From Thalassospira sp. UBA1131 (GTDB lineage Bacteria; Pseudomonadota; Alphaproteobacteria; Rhodospirillales; Thalassospiraceae), in contig NZ_DCAO01000025.1 of assembly GCF_002311515.1 (NCBI RefSeq), positions 1-9,764 on the forward strand: 9,764 nt of DNA, written 5' to 3'. How positions within the stretch are numbered: position 1 is the stretch's first letter; the number at the start of each line of letters is the position of its first letter. The notes beneath the pieces are model-generated. The model searched no databases. It was not told where the DNA came from and worked only from the letters and a program-made list of their open reading frames with translations. Shown here in pieces: positions 5,297-9,764 of the stretch. Made by a program: the position numbers and the translations under genes.

Positions 5297-7174
5297 ATGC
5301 TGACCTCAATTGCCACAGTTTCACTGTCAGGCGATCTTCAGGAAAAACTCGATGCCATTGCCGCTGCCGGCTTTGACGGGGTCGAGATTTTTGAAAATGA
5401 CCTTCTGTCCTTTGACGGATCGCCAGAAGATGTTGGCAAAACGATCCGTGATCTGGGTCTGAAACTGGTCACCTTCCAGCCGTTCCGCGATTTCGAAGGC
5501 ATGCCCGAACCCCAGCGCACCCGCGCGTTCGAGCGGGCCGAGCGCAAGTTTGACCTGATGGAAGAACTGGGCACTGACCTTTTGATGGTCTGTTCGAACG
5601 TCTCCCCGCAGTCTCTTGGCGGGCTTGATCGCGCCGCCAAGGATTTGGCAGAGCTTGGTGATCGTGCCGCCAAACGTGGCCTGCGTGTCGCGTTCGAGGC
5701 GCTTTCATGGGGCAAGCATATCAGCGACTATCGCGATAGCTGGGAAGTGGTGCGGCGTGCCAATCACCCGAATGTTGGTCTTGTGCTTGATACCTTCCAC
5801 ATCATGGCGCGCAAGGTGCCGCTTGATGCGATTTCATCGATCCCGGGCGACAAGATTTTCCTCGTGCAGGTTGCCGATGCACCGATCCTTGAAATGGATG
5901 CGCTGTCATGGAGCCGCCATTTCCGCTGCTTCCCGGGGCAGGGGGACTTCCCGCTCGGTGAATTCATGCGCAATCTTGCCATGACCGGCTATGATGGACC
6001 GCTGTCGCTTGAAATTTTCAACGATCAGTTCCGCTCGAGCTCGACCAAGAACGTGGCCAAGGATGGTTTGCGTTCCCTGATTTATCTCGGCGACGGCATC
6101 GAAGGCGTTCAGGTCGGCGAAAAGGGAACCGCCCTGCCGCCCAAGGCGCATGCCAAGGAAGTCGGCTTTGTCGAGTTCGCGGTCGAGGAAGAAAACGCCG
6201 AAAAGCTTGCGACACTTTTCGCTGCCCTTGGCTTTGAAAAACGCGGCAGTCACAAAACCAAGGCAGTGACCTGGTGGAAACAGGGTGACATCAACCTTGT
6301 GATCAATTGCGACAAGGATGGCTTTGCGCATTCCTATAACATCGTGCATGGCCCATCGGTCTGTGCAGTCGGGCTTAAGGTTGATGATGCCAAGGCAACG
6401 ATGGACCGCGCGCAATCATTGCTGGCAGCACCCTTCAGTCAGGCGGTCGGCGAAGGCGAGATTGAAATGCCGGCCATCCGGGGTGTTGGCGGCAGCCTTG
6501 TTTATTTCCTTGATGATCACAGCGAGCTTTCGCGTATCTGGGATGTCGAGTTCGAACCCGAAAAGGGCGCGGATGCAGACGCCGGAAAGGCAAAACTTCG
6601 CAAGGTCGATCATGTTTCATACTCGATGCAGTATGAGGAAATGCTGACCTGGCTTCTGTATTTCACCTCGATCTTTGATCTCGGCAAAATGCCGACCCTT
6701 GATATTCCGGATCCGGGCGGGCTTGTGCAAAGTCAGGTGGTGCAAAGTGATGCGGTGCGTCTGATCCTCAATGGTTCGCAAAGCCCGCATACCCAGCATT
6801 CCCAGTTCCTCAACGAGTTCTTTGGCAGCGGTGTGCAGCATCTGGCATTTGCCAGCGACGATATCTTTGCCTCGGCGGATTACTGCATGGCACATGGCGT
6901 TGAAATCCTGCCGATCCCGGAAAACTACTATGACGATATCGAAGCACGTTTCGGGCTGGAGCCGGAACTGCTTGATCGTTTGCGCGCACGTAATATTCTC
7001 TATGATCGTGACGATGAAGGTGAATATTATCAGGCCTATACGCGTACCTTCGCCAACCGTTTCTTCTTTGAATTGGTCGAGCGTCGCGCGTATCGTGGCT
7101 TCGGGGCGGCCAATGCGCCGATCCGGCTTGCGTCACAGACGCGCATGAACCGTCGTAACGATGCGGCGAAATAA
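5297..7174 (+). CDS. quiC: QuiC-type 3-dehydroshikimate dehydratase fused to an HPPD-like dioxygenase domain
   Basis: The 625-residue cytoplasmic fusion should convert 3-dehydroshikimate to protocatechuate. Residues about 1-270 form a sugar-phosphate-isomerase-like TIM barrel. Its divalent-metal ligands are visible: E134 ('AFEAL'), D165 ('VLDTFH'), Q191 ('FLVQVAD') and E239 ('LSLEIFND'), with H168 and H208 nearby as candidate catalytic residues. Residues about 287-600 are two VOC/HPPD-like repeats. The second carries the full HPPD-type triad H439 ('VDHVSY'), H515 ('VQHLAF') and E592 ('FFELVER'). The architecture matches Pseudomonas putida-type QuiC, often annotated as sugar phosphate isomerase/4-hydroxyphenylpyruvate dioxygenase. 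The role of the second domain is not settled, and this should not be read as a tyrosine-degradation gene. ATG 5297 has GGAGGG at 5286-5291. It follows the regulator by 81 bp and precedes the dehydroquinase by 38 bp. Confidence 0.92.
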   Translation: MLTSIATVSLSGDLQEKLDAIAAAGFDGVEIFENDLLSFDGSPEDVGKTIRDLGLKLVTFQPFRDFEGMPEPQRTRAFERAERKFDLMEELGTDLLMVCSNVSPQSLGGLDRAAKDLAELGDRAAKRGLRVAFEALSWGKHISDYRDSWEVVRRANHPNVGLVLDTFHIMARKVPLDAISSIPGDKIFLVQVADAPILEMDALSWSRHFRCFPGQGDFPLGEFMRNLAMTGYDGPLSLEIFNDQFRSSSTKNVAKDGLRSLIYLGDGIEGVQVGEKGTALPPKAHAKEVGFVEFAVEEENAEKLATLFAALGFEKRGSHKTKAVTWWKQGDINLVINCDKDGFAHSYNIVHGPSVCAVGLKVDDAKATMDRAQSLLAAPFSQAVGEGEIEMPAIRGVGGSLVYFLDDHSELSRIWDVEFEPEKGADADAGKAKLRKVDHVSYSMQYEEMLTWLLYFTSIFDLGKMPTLDIPDPGGLVQSQVVQSDAVRLILNGSQSPHTQHSQFLNEFFGSGVQHLAFASDDIFASADYCMAHGVEILPIPENYYDDIEARFGLEPELLDRLRARNILYDRDDEGEYYQAYTRTFANRFFFELVERRAYRGFGAANAPIRLASQTRMNRRNDAAK

Positions 7175-7212
7175 CCACAGGGCACCAAGCGCATAAAGGC
7201 GGGAACAAGGAA

Positions 7213-7659
7213 ATGAGCGTGCAGGAAATTCTAGTCATCAACGGACCGAACCTGAACCTTTTGGGGCAGCGCCAGCCAGAGATTTATGGTTATGACACGC
7301 TGGCCTCGATCGAGGAAAAATGCAGTGCCCTTGCCAAGGAGCTTGGCGTTTCGGTGCGGTTTGGCCAGTCCAACCATGAAGGTGCGATCATCGACATGAT
7401 CCACGAGGCCCGCACCAAATCAGCCGCCCTGATCATCAATGCCGGTGCCTATACCCATACCTCGGTTGCGATCCATGACGCGCTCAAGACCTTTGAGGGC
7501 TATATCATCGAGCTGCATATTTCCAACCCGCATGCGCGTGAGGAATTCCGCCATACCAGCTGGATCAGCCCGGTCGCCCATGCGGTGATGGCGGGTGCCG
7601 GTGCCTATGGCTATGAACTGGCAACCCGCCTTGCTGCGGAAAAGATCAAGTCCGCCTGA
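7213..7659 (+). CDS. aroQ: Type II 3-dehydroquinate dehydratase, probably catabolic
   Basis: The enzyme interconverts 3-dehydroquinate and 3-dehydroshikimate, here linking quinate oxidation to QuiC. The 148-residue length is typical of the dodecameric type II class. Motifs occur in order: 'INGPNLNLLGQRQPEIYG' (9-26) with R20 and the catalytic Tyr at 25, 'QSNHEG' (52-57), 'INAGAYTHTSVAIHDAL' (75-91), 'ELHISN' (100-105) with the active-site H102, R113, and 'AGAGAYGY' (127-134). ATG 7213 follows an AAGG that is unusually close to it, with a second purine-rich AAAGGCGGGAA stretch upstream. It is last in the operon and is followed by a terminator. The sequence alone cannot separate a catabolic from a biosynthetic dehydroquinase; the assignment rests on its position after quiC. 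If no second copy exists in the genome it would also serve aromatic amino acid synthesis. Confidence 0.95.
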   Translation: MSVQEILVINGPNLNLLGQRQPEIYGYDTLASIEEKCSALAKELGVSVRFGQSNHEGAIIDMIHEARTKSAALIINAGAYTHTSVAIHDALKTFEGYIIELHISNPHAREEFRHTSWISPVAHAVMAGAGAYGYELATRLAAEKIKSA

Positions 7660-7670
7660 AAAAGGCTCTG

Positions 7671-7731
7671 AATTATTCAATCCTGTTGTGGTGGAATACT
7701 GTAATTCGGCCTACAGACGGTTTGAATAATT
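7671..7731. repeat. Nested AT-rich inverted repeat after aroQ
   Basis: AATTATTCAA (7671-7680) and TTGAATAATT (7722-7731) are exact 10-bp inverted repeats 41 nt apart. Inside them CTGT (7683-7686) pairs with ACAG (7713-7716), and GAAT (7694-7697) with ATTC (7704-7707), so the whole 61-nt segment could fold as a long interrupted stem. It starts 11 nt after the aroQ stop and lies before the GC-rich terminator. It has no poly-T tail. It may be a 3'-UTR structure, a small dispersed repeat or a protein-binding site; its function is unknown. Confidence 0.55.
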
Positions 7732-7757
7732 ACGACACAGAGATTTTGAAGATAATC

Positions 7758-7783
7758 AAGGGCAGCTCATGGCTGCCCTTTTT
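7758..7783 (+). terminator. Rho-independent terminator of the quinate/shikimate operon
   Basis: AAGGGCAGC (7758-7766) and GCTGCCCTT (7772-7780) form an exact 9-bp stem around a 5-nt loop (TCATG), with a run of five T at 7779-7783. It lies about 100 nt beyond the aroQ stop, just before the convergent recR stop. On the opposite strand the tail is not T-rich, so it mainly serves the plus-strand operon. Confidence 0.88.
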
Positions 7784-7802
7784 CTGTCCGAATGATCGCG
7801 GT

Positions 7803-8399
7803 TTAGACCGAGCTTCTTGACCGCAAAGCGGCCGCCAGTGTGCCATCATCAAGATAATCAAGCTCACCGCCCACCGGCACGCCATGGGCAAGGCGGGTGA
7901 CCTTGACCCCGGTTTCGATCAGCCGTTCGGTGATATAGTGTGCGGTCGTCTGGCCATCGACCGTGGCATTGGTGGCAAGGATGACCTCGGACACGCTATT
8001 TTCGCGCACGCGATTGACCAACTGATCGATTTTAAGGTCATCCGGGCCAACACCATCAAGCGGCGACAGCGTGCCGCCCAGCACATGATACTTGCCCTTG
8101 AACGATGCCCCGCGTTCAAGCGCCCAAAGATCCTGAACTTCCTCGACCACACAGATGATGTCCGTACCGCGGTTTTGATCGGAACAGATATGGCAGGGAT
8201 CGGTGACATCGATATTGCCGCAATTCGAACAGGTCGTCATGACCTCGGCCGTGGCATGGAGTGCGTCGGCCAGCGGGATCATCAATGTTTCAGGCTTTTT
8301 GAGCATCTGCAAAACCGCACGCCGTGCCGAACGCGGCCCAAGGCCGGGCAGGCGTGAAAGCAGTTTGATCAGATTTTCAATTTCCCGTCCGGTCATCAT
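7803..8399 (-). CDS. recR: Recombination mediator protein RecR
   Basis: RecR works with RecO (and RecF) to load RecA onto SSB-coated single-stranded DNA during gap repair. The 198-residue length is standard. Visible in order are the helix-hairpin-helix 'LPGLGPRSARR' (17-27), the zinc finger with C57, C60, C69 and C72, the Toprim domain with 'VVEEVQD' (84-90), 'GGTLSPLDG' (108-116) and the C-terminal 'GVPVGGELDYLDDGTL' (173-188). Two tandem ATGs (8399 and 8396) give MMTG; only a weak GGGG precedes them, so the exact start is ambiguous by one codon. It is downstream of dnaX and ybaB, the classical bacterial order. The 123-bp gap to ybaB contains a terminator-like hairpin, which suggests that recR is partly uncoupled from the upstream genes. 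Confidence 0.97.
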   Translation of the reverse strand: MMTGREIENLIKLLSRLPGLGPRSARRAVLQMLKKPETLMIPLADALHATAEVMTTCSNCGNIDVTDPCHICSDQNRGTDIICVVEEVQDLWALERGASFKGKYHVLGGTLSPLDGVGPDDLKIDQLVNRVRENSVSEVILATNATVDGQTTAHYITERLIETGVKVTRLAHGVPVGGELDYLDDGTLAAALRSRSSV

Positions 8400-8443
8400 G
8401 ACCCCGTGCTGGTAAAGTTTGATCGTTACATATTGCTTGTATC

Positions 8444-8474
8444 AAAAACAAAGGGCGGCGCAATGCCACCCTTT
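8444..8474 (-). terminator. Terminator-like hairpin between ybaB and recR (minus strand)
   Basis: Read on the minus strand, AAAGGGTGGC (8474-8465) pairs with GCCGCCCTTT (8459-8450) as a 10-bp stem with one U-G wobble and a 5-nt loop. G and then five T (8448-8444) follow. It lies about 50 nt after the ybaB stop and about 45 nt before the recR start. A strong recR promoter is not obvious in the remaining 44 nt, so partial read-through is the simplest view. Confidence 0.7.
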
Positions 8475-8478
8475 GCCG

Positions 8479-8496
8479 CGTACTAATGAAAGTACG
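8479..8496. repeat. Short perfect inverted repeat after ybaB
   Basis: CGTACT (8479-8484) and AGTACG (8491-8496) are exact 6-bp arms around a 6-nt loop. In the minus-strand message this stem would sit between the ybaB stop and the terminator-like hairpin, giving two tandem hairpins. No T-tract follows on that strand. It may be a simple 3'-UTR stem. Confidence 0.45.
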
Positions 8497-8522
8497 AAAT
8501 TTATCGTGTGTCCGATGAAAGA

Positions 8523-8846
8523 TCAGAACGGCAGTTTGAAGCCTTCCGGCAGGTTCATGCCGCCGGTGACGTCTTTCATCTTTTCCTGAACGGCGGCCTC
8601 GACCTTGACCTTGGCGTCGTTATAAGCCGCCACAATCAGGTCTTCGAGGACTTCGGTGTCGTTCGGGTCAACGATGCTTTTATCAAGCGAAAGGCCGCGC
8701 ATTTCGCCTTTGCCGTTCAGCATCACCTTGACCATGCCCGCACCGGACTGGCCTTCGATTTCAAGTTCAACCAGTCCTTCCTGCATTTCCTGCATTTTGG
8801 ACTGCATCTGCTGGGCCTGTTTCAGCATCCCTGCAAGGTTCTTCAT
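8523..8846 (-). CDS. ybaB: YbaB/EbfC family nucleoid-associated protein
   Basis: This small DNA-binding protein family forms dimers and is associated with the nucleoid. The 107-residue length is typical. The N-terminal helix 'LAGMLKQAQQMQSKMQEMQE' is rich in Met and Gln and coiled-coil-like. It is followed by the beta segment 'VELEIEGQSGAGMVKVMLNG' with the conserved Gly pair, then a second helix and a Gly/Pro tail. The ATG at 8846 overlaps the dnaX stop as ATGA (8846-8843), and an AAGGAG lies at 8862-8857 inside the 3' end of dnaX. Translational coupling to dnaX is therefore expected. The dnaX-ybaB-recR order is conserved across many bacteria and supports the call. Its exact biological role is not firmly established in any lineage. 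Confidence 0.95.
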   Translation of the reverse strand: MKNLAGMLKQAQQMQSKMQEMQEGLVELEIEGQSGAGMVKVMLNGKGEMRGLSLDKSIVDPNDTEVLEDLIVAAYNDAKVKVEAAVQEKMKDVTGGMNLPEGFKLPF

Positions 8847-9764
8847 AGCTCGTCGTCTCCTTCGAGATAAAATGCGTCGTCATATACGGAACCGCTTTCG
8901 TCCTCTTCGCCCTCGGCATTTTCCTGGCCTGGTGGCAGATGGACGGCAACGATTTTGGCTTTTGGTAATCCATCCAGAATGGCCCTGACCAGCGGATCTT
9001 GCGAGGCATCTGCCTTGCGCTGTTCAAGGGCTTCAAGTTCCTGTTCCTTAAGGGTCGGTGCCCCTTCTTCGCGCTCCGACACACTGACCAGCCAGCGATG
9101 ACCGGTCAGGCCATTCAGCGCCTTGATCAGCTTGGTCGAAAGGTCCGACCCCGCCCCGCGTGCCGGGCGAAATTCAATGCGACCCGGCTCATACTTCACC
9201 AGATGCATATAGTTTTTGACCTGCATCGAAAGGCCGGTGGTTTCCCGGTCCTTGCCAAGCAGTTCGGCAACTTCTTCGAACGTTTCGGGCATCTTGGCAT
9301 AGACTGGCTGTTCGACCTGTTCGGGTTCGCCCAGCGGGTCGGGTCGGCGCTGTGCCACGGCGGCTGCACCGCCGCCACCATTGACCACCTGCATGCGCGG
9401 TCCCGGACCGCCACTGCCGCCGCCATTGCCGCCACCTTGGGGCGCGCTGCCGCCAGCATTGTTCATGTCCTGACGCAGCTTTTTGATCAGATCACCGGGC
9501 GGTGGCATTTCCGCGGCATAGGCCAGACGGATCAGGATCATTTCAGCGGCCTGAATGGGGGATGGCGCAATGCGCGTTTCTTCAAGGCCCTTAAGCAGCA
9601 TCTGCCAGGCGCGGGTCAATTGCGGCATGGCAAGCTTGGCGGCAATTTCCTTGCCGCGTTCGCGTTCAATCTGCGACACGCCGGGATCATTGGCAGCATC
9701 AGGCGACAGCTTGACACGTGTCAGCCAATGAGTCAGATCGAGCATATCCTGCAACATCACCGGC
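8843..9764 (-). CDS. dnaX: DNA polymerase III subunit gamma/tau, C-terminal part, truncated by the window edge
   Basis: This is the 3' part of dnaX, the clamp-loader ATPase subunit that in its tau form holds the polymerase cores. About 306 in-frame codons are present and the frame continues past the right edge; the GTG and ATG near 9760 are internal codons, not the start. The fragment begins in the helical collar domain ('LLDLTHWL'-like 'MLDLTHWLTRVK', then 'AAEMILIRLAYAAEMPPPGDL'). It passes through a low-complexity Gly-rich linker (fragment residues about 102-134) and ends in a tau-type C-terminal domain (about 155-275) with an acidic tail. The ATPase motifs lie outside the window. It overlaps ybaB by 4 nt. 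No good gamma-producing frameshift site is visible here: the only candidate is C-AAA-AAG at 9485-9479. Confidence 0.93.
   Translation of the reverse strand, partial: PVMLQDMLDLTHWLTRVKLSPDAANDPGVSQIERERGKEIAAKLAMPQLTRAWQMLLKGLEETRIAPSPIQAAEMILIRLAYAAEMPPPGDLIKKLRQDMNNAGGSAPQGGGNGGGSGGPGPRMQVVNGGGGAAAVAQRRPDPLGEPEQVEQPVYAKMPETFEEVAELLGKDRETTGLSMQVKNYMHLVKYEPGRIEFRPARGAGSDLSTKLIKALNGLTGHRWLVSVSEREEGAPTLKEQELEALEQRKADASQDPLVRAILDGLPKAKIVAVHLPPGQENAEGEEDESGSVYDDAFYLEGDDEL

Noticed and set aside
5297..7174. Annotation as a tyrosine-degrading 4-hydroxyphenylpyruvate dioxygenase or a simple sugar epimerase
   Set aside because: The two-domain fusion, the barrel metal ligands and the neighbouring dehydrogenase and dehydroquinase fit QuiC-type 3-dehydroshikimate dehydratase much better.
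9479..9485. Programmed frameshift site in dnaX (C-AAA-AAG on the minus strand)
   Set aside because: It lacks the A-AAA-AAG pattern needed for tandem slippage, and no early stop with a supporting stem is evident here; the true site, if any, may be elsewhere in the gene.
1..9764. Mobile elements, CRISPR arrays, tRNA or rRNA genes, or defence genes
   Set aside because: No transposase, integrase, spaced direct-repeat array, tRNA-like fold or rRNA-like stretch was seen on either strand.

Overview
The window reads as chromosome of a moderately GC-rich alphaproteobacterium. The gene content, the dnaX-ybaB-recR block and the style of the proteins suggest a marine Rhodospirillales such as Thalassospira; the genus is an inference and was not checked by any search. 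There are no rRNA or tRNA genes, insertion sequences, phage genes or CRISPR arrays.

Layout. (1) Positions 1-363, minus strand: the N-terminal part of a cyclic-nucleotide-binding (Crp/Fnr-type) protein that leaves the window on the left. (2) Positions 364-808: a 445-bp divergent intergenic region with a plausible sigma-70 promoter, a perfect palindrome touching its -35 box, and a near-perfect direct repeat in the leader. (3) Positions 809-7659, plus strand: seven genes in one direction. They are a TRAP solute-binding protein (dctP type), a strong terminator-like hairpin, the small and large TRAP membrane subunits (dctQ, dctM), a quinate/shikimate dehydrogenase, a GntR/FadR-type regulator, a QuiC-type 3-dehydroshikimate dehydratase fused to an HPPD-like domain, and a type II 3-dehydroquinate dehydratase. 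A good intrinsic terminator closes the block at about 7758-7783. (4) Positions 7803-9764, minus strand: the housekeeping block dnaX (3' part only), ybaB and recR, with a terminator-like hairpin between ybaB and recR.

The plus-strand genes form a complete cytoplasmic route from quinate or shikimate to protocatechuate. The TRAP system would import the hydroaromatic acid. The dehydrogenase would oxidise quinate to 3-dehydroquinate, or shikimate to 3-dehydroshikimate. The type II dehydroquinase converts 3-dehydroquinate to 3-dehydroshikimate, and the QuiC-type enzyme dehydrates that to protocatechuate. The GntR protein is the natural candidate for the local regulator. Ring cleavage of protocatechuate (pca genes) is not in this window.

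The enzymes belong to known families, so this is not a wholly new system. The points most worth a second look are the quinate/shikimate TRAP pairing, the terminator separating dctP from dctQM, the fully conserved metal triad in the unexplained HPPD-like half of QuiC, and the unassigned palindromes and repeats near the promoter and the 3' end of the block.
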